Origin: Portulaca oleracea
Taxonomy: Eukaryota; Streptophyta; Magnoliopsida; Caryophyllales; Portulacaceae
Assembly: GCA_029582165.1 (NCBI GenBank)
Contig: CM055888.1
Span: forward strand, 31,387,408 to 31,451,407
Reading direction: 5' to 3'
Length of the DNA stretch: 64,000 nucleotides
Below the pieces are notes generated by a model that was not told the origin of the DNA, searched no databases, and saw nothing but the letters and a program-made list of their open reading frames with translations. Shown here in pieces: positions 40,843-53,100 of the stretch. How positions within the stretch are numbered: the first letter of the stretch is position 1; the number at the start of each line of letters is the position of its first letter. A program made the position numbers and the translations under genes.

Positions 40843-41931
40843 TGTAGGAGGTAAAAATTTGTCGACCAATTAAAAAAAATGACACGTGGAAAATAAATTA
40901 AATTTATTCGGTCAATATTATCCGCCACGTGTTAAATTAATTATGGCAGTCCATTTAATTGAACTTTAAATGGAAATGCATCATGTCCAATAATATCATG
41001 ACACGTGTCAAAGATGATGCAGAAAATATCAATTATTTATTTATTTAAAGTTAAAGGAATAATTAATTAACTTGGGCTCAAACCCAAAGCTCAACTCAAA
41101 CCCTAGGGGTTAGGCCTCTAGAGCCTATAAATAGGGGTCCTCCCCCTTCATCTTTAACCCCGGGGAGATTCAACAGTCAACATCCAGAGGCTTCAGGAGA
41201 TCAAACTCATCGAGTCTCCAAGTCTTTAGTACGGCTTGATCAAGAACAACAACAAAGTTCTTCAGCAAGACACTTGACAGTCTACCCCAACGGCATTCGG
41301 CATTCTGCATTCCAGAGGCTTCAAAAGATCAAACTGTAAGCGACCTCTAGCTATTGAGCGTCAAGGATCTAGGTCTGCAAAAGCTTCAAGCCTTTATCGC
41401 ATCAAGATCAAGAACTGCTACAAAGTTTTTCCACGAGACCTGCAAAGCTTTCAGAAGATTGAACTACAGACACTTTCCATCTACAAACGACAAGGACTAA
41501 CGTCGGCTAGTTCAACAACTTTCTTCGCATCAAAGACTGCAGTCGTCTTCCTCGTATAGTTCGTCGATCGAGCCCAGACACCCAAGCCCTCACATTCAAG
41601 AACTTGAAGAACTGCAACCAACAGTCAACCTGCAAATGGTCGACCTTCGAGCAACCTCCAACTACCAAGCTCAAGACCTTCAGCTCAAGAACTGTTACAG
41701 AGTTCTTCAGCTAGACATGCATTCGAGATCGAGATCGAGATCAAGCGTCCGCGCCCTCGGCTCACCCAAATTTCAGGAGATTGAATCAGAGAATTACTTT
41801 AATGTATTTAATATAGAGATTGTACCCACATACATTCAAATATTAATACAGATTAATTTGTTTCTCAATTTCCTGAAATTTTAGACGCGAAATTTGTGTT
41901 TACCGCGACGAACGTCGATGAACGGGCTACA
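40843..41931 (+). repeat. LTR-like block, possible solo LTR
   Basis: It starts TGTAGGAGGTAAAAA and may end GGGCTACA at 41931, giving TGTAG/CTACA ends. A TATA box in CCTATAAATAGGGG is at about 41127. Downstream are three to four degenerate repeats around CTTCAGGAGATCAAACT and CAAGAACTGCTACAAAG. The flanking five bases do not form a convincing duplication (GTGGC and GCTAG). It could instead be a plant promoter with repeats. Confidence 0.4.
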
Positions 41932-44164
41932 GCTAGGGTTTTGTTTCAATTGTATTCGTATTCGTATTTCTCAATATTATATTAATATATTCGTATTTTT
42001 TTTTTGTTCCTTGGTTATTGTTTGTTATTGGTATCATAGATCGTCAATTATTTTAATGTTGCAAAATTTTTTTGAAATATTTGGGTTAAATGATTATTTC
42101 AGACTTTTCCCAAACAGTATATTTCATACGCAGATTATTTCAGCTAATTAGATCCAATCTGTCAAGTCAATAGACTATTTATCAAACACCCATTTGATAT
42201 GTTTGATCTTCTTTTCTCAATAAGTTATCTAATAGGTTGTTTACCAAACACTATTTAAATATTGTGAGTTAGGTTGCTTCACTAAAATTTATTTGTTGCT
42301 TTTATCAAACGCAAATGTACGTAAATTCTCCCCTCTCTATATATTATTTATAGCTCTCGGTTGTGTAATTATCAATGTGTATGTTAGAAAAATTAAACAC
42401 ATCAATGTGTTTCATATTTAAAATCATTCGGATAATGCATATAATACATTTATATTTTTATAATTAATGGATGAGCAGTCTCATGGTGTTAACATTTTGT
42501 TTATATTTTGGGGTAGAGGTGACAATGTGACTTTAACATAAATTACAATGAATAAATATTATTGTCTTTTTTTTAGTTTAATGAATATGTTCGTTTTATT
42601 GATTTTTATAAAGTTACTTTATTTAATGGAAGATCTTTTCCAATGTTCAAACACCCCCTTTTTTTTTAGGGAATGTGTAGACCGCTTTGGTGGGCAAATA
42701 AGAAAATCAAGTTACTCACAACATTACTAATATCAATGAGACTGATGTTGATTCATTACATAATATGATCTATATCAACATGTTAATTTCTACAAATACA
42801 GGGTATCTATAAGTTACAAAATATTCATGACCATAGCTAATAATAAGAAACAAACAAAATCATAATTACATTGTTTGGATTCATACTTAATTTTTACTTC
42901 CGTAATAATCTTCAATATTTTCCTCATTTATTCCTTAATTATATCATTTGTATTTACACTGGTCCATCTAAACTATCACCCATTCGTAAGAACAGACAAA
43001 AAGATATTTTGTTACTTTTTTTTCTTTTGTGTTTTATTCATACCTTTTATTTTTCATTTATTATATTGTTTCAATTTACATTTGATATATTTGTTCCATT
43101 ACTTCTTTGGTACTTTTGTTAATTATTCACGTAAGTTATTATTATTTGCATTCTTATCCCTCCATAATTGTATGTAAAAGCACATATATTACTTAATTGG
43201 ATTAGTATTACAAATTGAGTTAAATAACAAAAATGTCTAGCTGTATCATACCCCAACCTTTCGAGATATGGAATAGTAGTAGATATGCATATGGTCCATC
43301 CATAATTGCATTTGAAAGCACATATATAACTTAATTAGATTAGTATTATAAATTTTATAAATTAGTGATCAAGAGTATTGCCTAGAATAGAAATAGCTCA
43401 CCCCCTCCCTCCCACAAAAAAGGAAGGCATTGGCTATTCAATTTCCCCCTCTTGTATATCAAAAACATACAACAACCGAATATTCATGTAGAAATGTCAT
43501 TTTGATGTGTACCAATCCCTTGTTTTCTAGTGAATTGTCTGGCTTCACATTTGGCCAAAAATTCCATAATATAACTTTAAGTTATTGTTCCTTAACTTGC
43601 CATGTTATGAAGTTTACATATACCATACTTTTCATGTTGCATAAAAACAAATACTCGATTATTCAATTTGATTTATCATTATAGCAATCCATTGATTTAT
43701 AATTGGATATTTTCATAATAAAAATTACTTAAAAACTAAAGAAGTCTTTTATAGTTATATATTATTTTCTTTTAATATCCATAAATTAATGGTGTAAATA
43801 ATATTTAAAAAAAAGAACTGTTGTAACAATCTATTTTCCAATCTGATTGTGAAAAGTGGCTATCATTTTTTTGACACCCTAACGAATAAATTCCATCAGT
43901 TAAACATATTTTAAACGTCTTTTTGTAAATTTTATAAAATATAGATAAAAGTGTGATTGTATATCACTTTTCAAATTAATTTACAAATATATAGGTTTTA
44001 TATAATTAATTTACAAATATATACGTACCCTGGCACAAGATGTTTATCATTTTGGTTGTTCCAAATTGGAGCGCACTTCAAAATTCAAAAGGCTTGCTGT
44101 TTGAATGTTGAGAGAGGCACACAGAAGCGAGGAAGCCACACAAAGAAAGAGCAGGGGAAGAAGA
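41932..44164. other. AT-rich upstream region of the host gene
   Basis: A degenerate TGGTATCATAGATC at 42028 resembles a worn copia primer site. The frames at 42871-43177 and 43430-43684 are AT-rich translations without domains. No TATA box could be assigned with confidence before the ATG at 44165. Confidence 0.4.
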
Positions 44165-47100
44165 ATGGAGTCTCAATCTGCCGGTCTCAATTCCATTCGC
44201 AGGTACTCTCTCATTCTTCATCTTCTCCCAAGTTTCATGCTAATGCTTATTTGCTTCTAATTTTACCTCAGCGTTTGTGGAATTTACCAGCCAAATTGAC
44301 GAATTGAGTGACTTCCTTGCGAATTTCGGCCCGATCTCGGGATCTTCTTCCTCGCAGTCGGAGAAATTGCTGCATGAATTCGTTCTAGATTTCGAGGTAT
44401 TCTCTCTCACTTTCACAATGTAACATACTCCTCCTTTCTTCTGGGAGTGTTGTGGTCACATTTTGTTCAGTTCCGCTACTTAATTTGGTTTTGCTCATAA
44501 ATTACGCAGACTAAAGTGAACCAAATCGTCTCAGAGCACTCCGATGTTTGTTCTTTTCAAGATGAAGACCTGGGTAGGCGTGCCAATTTGACATTTCTTT
44601 GTTTTTCCCTTTAGTTTGGCTTTTAGACGAGGTCCTTTGGAGTTGATATCTATACCAAATACCCAAATCAATTGCTTCACAGCAATGCATCACGTATTAG
44701 GTGGTTTGTAGTGCAGCGAATTAGCGAATGCTTCTTAGTTATTAATTAGCAACCCTATGCCAACCTAAAGAATGCCAATTTCAACATTTCATTCATGAAA
44801 TTTACACACCACAGGTTGTCATGGGGGAATGTAGGAATAGAGATAGGGTAAATGAGTCACAGTCTTGAACTTAGTTAGTAAAGTAACTTGTACTGCTTCT
44901 AATTTTGCTCAACGGGTGAATGTTGTTTCGCTTGGTGTTTCTGTACGTAGTTGTGTGTGACTGTGTGTATCAGATACAAGACACTATACTCACTCAGGTC
45001 TAACTTAACGAGCTGCTTTAATAAACTATGTAACTTAAAACATTTTCGTTTAAATGATGAAATATAAGGTTGAAGCAAAAATCCTTGCTCTCTTTTAACG
45101 CGACTGGAGAGATGGATTGGTCTATCATTTTTCTGTGTCTAAAGCTGAGTTATGGTTGTAGATGCATACATGGAACGCTTGAAGGTTGAACTTAACACAA
45201 CAGAGGCTGAATGTGCTTCCGTATGTAAGGAAATTGACAATCTCACATCATCTAGTGTGGAAGGTGCGCACCCATTCCATTTCCCATATTCTCTAAAGAT
45301 GATATTGGACTAACCATATATGCAATTTGTACAATTTCAGGCCTTTGCAAATTGGAAAGTAACCTTGAATCCTTGCACCATGCTATGTATTATGCTGAAT
45401 CGAAGGTCAGTGATCCAAGTTAATCTGAATAACACACTATCAGAAGGCCTAAGAAGGTTGGGCCGATGTACTTTACTGTCTTTACATAAGTAGCTCATTT
45501 TGCAGCATAGAGTTCTATGTTGAGAAAGAAAGTTGTTCTCCCTTGGAACTGGTCTCTTTGAACTACAGGTGTAAGATTGTTACATCAAACCCTCATGCCC
45601 TGTTTAGGTTGTTTTTCTGAGGGATGTTCTGGGCATTGGATTTAATTTGAAGGAAAGTTGTTCTCTCATTGGTTCTCTTATGGCATATTTATGTCACAAA
45701 ACTAGAGTGTCCACTTGGCTCTTGTTTGGTGGTTTTACTCGTGTTTGATGGTTTTAGCATGTATCCGTTAAGGCGTTAAATCCGTTTAGGTTTTAAGGTA
45801 ATTAGCTAAGTGTTTGGCTTGCTTGGCTATAGGGTTTCTGGTCTAAGTCTATTTCTATCCATGGGTTAGTTATCCAAGCAGTTTCTTTTTGGATCACTTT
45901 CTTGGGCATTTTCAATTGCTTTTGATATTGGAGATGATAGTGCAAATCCATTAGAATTATAGGCACATGTAGCATATGAGGCTTGCCTTTGTATCTCTTC
46001 TATTTGGAGCTTCACTTGTAGATAATGAGTCTTTTGGAAGAAGGTAAGGGGAAAACACCTCTTCTTTTTCTTATCCTGAAAAATGGGCGATAGAGTGTAT
46101 GCCCTGTCTATTCCTGGAGGCTGGAAGTCTAATTTCCCGGTGCAATTCTAAGAGTTCCTAGGATTTGGGTTCGCAATATTTCCTTTAGTGGGCATTAGAG
46201 GACTAGATGTCATATCCAACTCCCCTTGAAGTTAATCACAGCTAGCCAAATAGGATATGGTTAAAGTGCATTCTTTTGAGTCAATAGGATATGGAATTTC
46301 GAGAGATCCATAGAGAGTGGTAGTGCCTGTTTTCTCAATTGAAATTTTGTGGTTTGCTTTGAATTGGCTTTGGCGTAATACTGGTTTGTGCTCATGCATC
46401 CGTATTAAAGTTAGTTTAGCTAAGTAGTAGTTCGTAATGTACGGGATCTGTTATTGAAGTAATAATTAAAAATAGTAATACCAATTCTGGATTTATTTTG
46501 GAACTACATTTAAATAATATCTAAAATTATTTTTGTTTCTAGAAATCATTTGGTTGTCTGTTATTCTTAAAAATTGTCTAAATGCATTGCATCTGAACTG
46601 TTCACTCTATTGTACTTAACAGTCTCTCAATTTCATAAACTAGAATTGAAAATCAAATAAAAAAAGGAGGTATGCATAAAGCAGCATGTATTTCTGTCTA
46701 TGCATCCAAAAAGGTTCATATTATTATTTTGATAATTTCTCATTAGTTTCATGTATTTAACATTTTAAACTCAAATAAAAAAAGGAGGGCATGACCGCAT
46801 GAGTATTGCTACATTTACTTTTTGGTGTAACAATAATATGAAAGAGTGTATATATTAGTAAATTATGCTGAACCTCAAAAACTTAATACAGATTATGAGG
46901 TTGTAACATTAATCATAGCCACAAAACAAAATCCTAATATAAAATCATTGAAAAGTGGAAGTGGATATTGCTTAATAGTAGATGAAATCTTTCTTTTTCC
47001 TTTCTCTCCCGGTTGGTTTGTTGGGGGGGGGGGGGGTTTAGAACACATACAAATAGAGACCGCTTATTCTGTTAGACTATTAGAACAAAAAAATAAAATT

Positions 47101-50100
47101 GTGGGGTAATGTCAATGCTAAAATAAAGCTATCATTAATGTGACAGTATTTACGGCCAAGAACGAGCCCTCTTGCACCAATGTTAGAAAATTAAACGAAA
47201 ATAACAAACTAAAATGCGAAGTAATGAAGATGAAAAAGGTATAGTTCCCTTTTCTTGTTAATTTCTTTACTTTCATGGTGATCAGATATAAAGATGAATG
47301 CCTGCGTATTTAAACTAATTCAACCTTTCACATCTACTTTTAAAAATTTCATTGACATAAACAATTGGCAAAATTCAATCGACCTTCATCGGCATAAACT
47401 TTCAATGAAATAATTTTGTCACATCTAATATATTGTTATGGTACATGGTAATTACGGGCAGACGACAAAATTCCATGTCACTATATACATGGAGTAATTG
47501 TAACGCCCCAACCTAGGGTGGATAGGCACGTCATTGTCGTGGAGTCCTACTTGGACAACGACAAGGGTACGTAAGTTGCATAACCATACTGTTAGAGAAA
47601 AGTGAGTAGCAAGGTAACAGAGGAAACGAATAATAGAATCGAAAACGAGATGACGGATATTACAACAAAATTTAGGAACGAAAAATAAGCGATAAAATCA
47701 AACACCAGAATTACGTGGGAAACGAAGAACTCGGAGAAAAACCCACGGACGGCGACAACCAGAAAATAATCCACTATGAGAAAGGAGGAGTACAACCTGA
47801 TCACTATCATAGGGTGTGATACGATCCACAAAGGAGACTACAATAACAATCTCTCAACACTCAACTCACAATCTCTCAGAATACACTGGGGAAAATATTG
47901 GTGAGACCCCTTTCTCTTTCTCTCTAGCTCTCTGTGTTTACCGATGTGTTTTTGGTGGAGAAACATGCACCCTATTTATAGGGAGAACTCCCTATAACCT
48001 AACTTGACTCCCACTCCAAATAGATTTAGAATCTAATGCAATTAGGAAACCCAACACAATAAGGAAACCTAAATAATATCCTAATACAATTAGGAAACAA
48101 ATAATTGTGAGATCAAGAGATTTTGTGATTTTAGGACACTTTCCTAACAAATTCCACATTAGACTAAAATCAACGAATCATCGGTCAAGATAAACATCTT
48201 GACTGTCGCCATCAACACGCCCCTCCGCAGGGCGTGGCCCCGCAGGGCTCTCACATGCTTAGAACACCAACTAAGTCCAAACAATGTTCGAACTTAGCTA
48301 TAGATAGAGGCTTGGTTAACATGTCTGCAGGATTATCAGAAGTATGAACCTTCTTCACCACGATCTCCCGCGAATCGTATCTCTGATGAAGTGATACCCG
48401 ACGCTTATATGCTTGGTCTTGAATGATAAGTGTCATTCTTTGTCGGATGTATAGCACTCGGTATGCGAATAAACCGTAGTCTCGCCTGTGGTACTCCAAG
48501 CTCCACGATCCCTCAACCGATGGCCTCCTTCTCCTTCAGATTGCGTGATATATTCACCTCTGTAGTAGGCGAGTGCTATAGATTTAAGTGAAGCTTTCCA
48601 AGATATTGCTCCTCCACATGGCGAACACATACCACGAAATTGGCGTCTCTATCCGGATCTCCACCATAATCAACATCAACATAACTGCAACATCGACGCA
48701 AGACTACCTCTATCATACAGATGCCCTTCTCCAAAGTACCCTTCACATAAATAAGGATCCATTTCACTCCTTCCTAATGCTCCTTCCTGGATTCTGCGTA
48801 TATCTACTCACAACACTAATCTGCGTGGGACAGTCAGTCTAGTACACATCATAGCATACATCAAACTACCAAGCACTAGCATAGGGAATATTAGACATCC
48901 TCCTTACCTCCAATCGATTTGTTAGTTCTCTGCGAACGACTTGGTGTCTTTGCTAAAGGAGTTGAAGCGCTACGATTTTCATGTTGAATCTGGCCCAATA
49001 CCTTCTCCAGATATTTCTTCCGAGACAGAACAACTTCCGCTTTCTATCCCTTTGGATCTCCATACCCAAAATCTTCTTCGCTCAGGTCTTTCATCTCAAA
49101 CTCTGGTTGAGTTGAGATATCGACTTCTTTATTAGTGACGTGTCACTGGAGGCAATCAACATGTCATCCACATACAATAATAAATAAAAGACCTTTCTTC
49201 AAATTGCTGTAGTACACACAATTATCATAGTGACTTCTTGTGTACTTGCCTACCATAAAGGTATCAAACCGTTTGCACTTGCACAGGTGCTGTTTAAGTC
49301 CATCTGAGGACTTCCTTAATCTGCATATTTCTGTTTACCAGAACGATGAAACCCTCTGGCCGCCTCGTATATATTTCCTCCTCCAACTCGCCACGAGGAA
49401 AGCGTCTTGACATCAAGTTGCTCGACTCCAAATCAAATAGAGCAACAAAGGCGAGTGCGGATCGACGTATGCCTCACGATGGCGAGAATACTTCGTTGTA
49501 GTCGATTCCTTCTTTCGTCGCAACCTTACCACTAATCGGCCTTCCACCTTGCACTTTCTACACCGGGATACCTTCCTTTCTCTTGCACCCACTTCAAAGA
49601 AGAACTCGTCGCCACTTTAGCAACTCACATAGCTCCCATATATGATTTTTCTGCGGACTTCCATCTCCTCTTGCATAGCTCCTATCTAATTTGAGGCATT
49701 CGGACAAGAGATGGCCTCACGATAGGTAGAAGGTTCGACCTTCAGTGAGTCTCCTCTGCAACACTCAGCATAAGCAATCATGATCATCATCTTCAAGATA
49801 TCATACGGTCTCCTGATCTCCTCGCAGGGACGATCTCTAAGAATCGTGGTTGGTCCTCCACCGAGGAACATTCGTCTCAATCTCGGGCTCATCAACTGAG
49901 TTGGTTCAGAGCATCGATGGTTGCTCCCGATTGCAGTTCCATGCTCCACTCGAGCCCGCCTCCACTCGAACACCATTCTTCAGATCCTTCTCCCGATTTC
50001 TGCGTCATCAAATGCCGGTGATTCCATTCGGATAACATAGCGGTTCATTAAAGGTTACATCTCTGGTGAATAACTTTCATCAAATCAGACACCACATTCT

Positions 50101-53100
50101 ATATCCCTTAGACTCGGACTCGTAACCTAGAAACACGATTTAATGTACGAGAGCGACTTCCCATCATTCATGGGCGTATACAGACATCCAAAATTCTCAA
50201 ATTAGAATAATTAATCGATTACTGTCCATACTTCCTCCGAATCGGTATTCGATAGGCGGATGTGATCTGTTCACAGTAGCGATGTAGATATCACCTCTGC
50301 CGAGCGATTTGTTCTTCCAAAGCCTGCGTTCGAGAGCCTCAAAAGCTAACCTCTTACATTTCTGTAGACAGTGATCGCATCCAACTTGCCGATCTTAGCG
50401 CCTTCAAGGTATCCTTCGCTCAACATTGACATTCTCTTCTGCCCGCCGCCTAGTCTCACGTGCTACGCTTTGTCTTTGTCGGACTCATCAAGATTTAGGA
50501 TCGCCACGCAGATCTGTCATCAGAGACCCTGCAGGATGTATAGATCGCCCTTCCCGATTCCTTCATAAGAACCATGGAACCCCGCACACTTTCAAAACAC
50601 CATCTTCTCCTTTGTACTGCGGTAGCTAGCTTCAAGAGTACCCAAAGAAATTAAATTTCGAGTCATGTTAGGGATATGGCGAACCTCCTCGAGAGTTCTA
50701 ACAATGCCATCACGAGTCTTGATTTTGATGCTACCGATTCTTGCGACCTTGCAGTCGTGGTCGTTACCCACGACTACGACCTCGGTGTCAACACTCTCAT
50801 AAGACTCGAACCGGTCCTTATGAGGACACATATGATAGGTGCACCCCGTGTCAAGAACCCACTCATCTCTAGCTATCCTACTCGATGTGGTAGCGTGGCA
50901 TCATCGTAACTACAAACCCATCACCATCGGCTGGACTCACGCGGTTTGAGGTACCAGTTTGGTGTGATTATCCTTACTCTCCCGCTTACGGTCTCTGTTT
51001 TGCCCAGCGGTGTCTCTCTATATGCCCCATCTTACTACAAAGAGTTACACTTCTTATTCTTGAGGATTCCTAGGCTTTGAGCGATGTTTAGACCTCCTCT
51101 GGACCCGCTTTCCTTACATTCGATTTCTATCCCTTACAACCATAGCATCACCACCTGGTCATCACCATCGTGATCAAGTTTCTCCTTACACAAGAAACTA
51201 GCCTTTACTTCACTAAGGTTAAGGTCACCACGATTCCCATACAAATGATTTCCTTAAATTGTTTATGTGATGCGCAGTAGACAATTAAATGAAAAGCCTT
51301 ATCCTCATCAATGTGTTTTATATCCATTGATTCCAATTCGGTAATAATAGAATCAAATTCACTAAGATGTGCTGAATAGAAGTACCTTGGGGCATCTTGA
51401 CTGTAGAATTTCTCCTTCATTCGGTACTTGTTTGCGATTCTTTGACGCATGCAGCTCTTCCACTGGTCCAGAGCTCTCGAGGTTTCTCGATATGCATCAC
51501 CTCTCTCCGAATGTGCTCCGCCAAATTTGAATCCTGCCAGAGTCTTATCTTCAAGCTTCTTCCACTCGAGTCGATTCCTCGATATCCTTCGGAGTTTTTG
51601 AATTCATCATCGTTATCGCATTAGTCTTCGTGTCGGGATACTCATTCACATCCCATAACCCGTCTTTGAATCGGGACCGCCTTCATCTGCAGTCTCCACA
51701 TAGTAAAACTCCTCGTTCCATCAAATTTTGGAATATCGCGCCATGATTGAAGCCGTCTCCACTTGCTCGATACCACTTGTTAGAGAAAAGTGAGTAGCAA
51801 GGTAACAATGAGCGAATAATAGAATCGAAACGAGATGACGGATATTACAACAAAATTTAGGAAGCGAAAAATAAGAGATAAAATCAAACACTGCATTACG
51901 TGGGAAACCAAGAACTCGGAGAAAAACCCACGACGGCGACAAACCGTAAAATAATCCACTATGAGAAAGGAGAGTCAACACGATCACTATCACAGGGTGT
52001 GATACGATCCACAAAGGAGATTACAATAACAATCTCTCAACACTCAACTCACAATCTCTCAGGATACACTGGGGAAAATATTGGTGAGACCCCTTTCTCT
52101 CTCAATATTTTCTCCCTCTCTAGCTCTTTGTGTTTACCGATGTGTTTTTGGTGGAGAAACATGCACCCTATTTATAGGGAGAACTCCCTATAACCTAACT
52201 TGACTCCCACTCCAAATAGATTTAGAATCTAATACAATTAGGAAATCCAACACAATAAGGAAACCTAAATAATATCCTAATACAATTAGGAAACAAATAA
52301 TTGTGAGATCAAGAGATTTGGTGATTTTAGGACACTTTCCTAACACATACTTATTAATATTGTAGTGCAACATAAGCTTTTCTCTAGAACAAAATTGATA
52401 CCTCAACTTCGCTCACAAACACTTTATCAACCTACTGCTTTCAACAAGACAAGTAAATAATCACTACCTCCGTCCCATATTACTTATCCATTAATACAAA
52501 ATTTAGAAAACCAATGAACTGAGTTAAGTATTATATTGTATGGAAATTTGTGAAGCATTAATATTATATTGTATGTATATTTTTCTCTCTCCCACTTTTT
52601 CTATCTTTATATTAAGAAAACTAATTAAAAAAGTAGTTAGTTGGAAAAAGTTGCATTGAAATTATAAAAGTAAATTAGGAATCAATTCAATAGAAAATTT
52701 AACTATATAATTGCACCCACACAAAACAAACTCCCACACGCAACAAATCGTGTAGGTAGGGAGAAAGACAACGAAGAAGATTACCTTGAACTAACAGTGG
52801 TAAAATAGAGAAAAGAAAAAAAAAAGCGCGGTTCAAATTTTCGCAGAAAGAGGGTTGTGCTGATAACGTATTATAAAACAATGAATAACAATATAGAGAA
52901 AAATAGAGAGAAGAGAGATTGAGAGGAGAATAGGATGATCTGATTCATAGCCCCCCCCCCCCCCCTTGACGGTTTGAACTAACTTCTGAGTTTTTGAGAA
53001 TGATTTGACCCTATCTGATTGCCCTTTGTGACAAGGCATTATCTTGTAATGAAATATGATGAGCTTTGTCACTCATATTCAGTGAAAATTTACATATTAA

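Larger units (their letters stand above)
47590..52345 (-). mobile_element. Ty1/copia retrotransposon (copia-2) in intron 5 of the host gene
   Basis: LTRs at 47590-48149 and 51778-52345 read, on the minus strand, TGTTAGGAAAGTGTCC to TTTTCTCTAACA. The target duplication is CATAC (47585-47589 and 52346-52350). The minus-strand primer site TGGTATCGAGC (51775-51765) follows the 5' LTR. Gag, protease, integrase, reverse transcriptase and RNase H pieces run right to left. It is antisense to the host gene and entirely intronic. Confidence 0.9.

Noticed and set aside
40386..40928. Minus-strand ORF of 180 codons
   Set aside because: It crosses a tandem duplication and continues into the LTR-like block. 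Composition follows the repeat and no domain is seen.
42871..43177. Overlapping ORFs rich in Phe and Ile upstream of the host gene
   Set aside because: AT-rich translation that imitates membrane segments. No start context, homologous domain or splice structure.
52464..52620. Possible Stowaway MITE starting CTACCTCCGTCCCATATTAC
   Set aside because: The left end fits, but I found no matching inverted right end and no TA duplication.
52950..52966. Long C-run in intron 5
   Set aside because: Homopolymer of uncertain length with no feature around it. The G-run at 47022-47037 is treated the same way.
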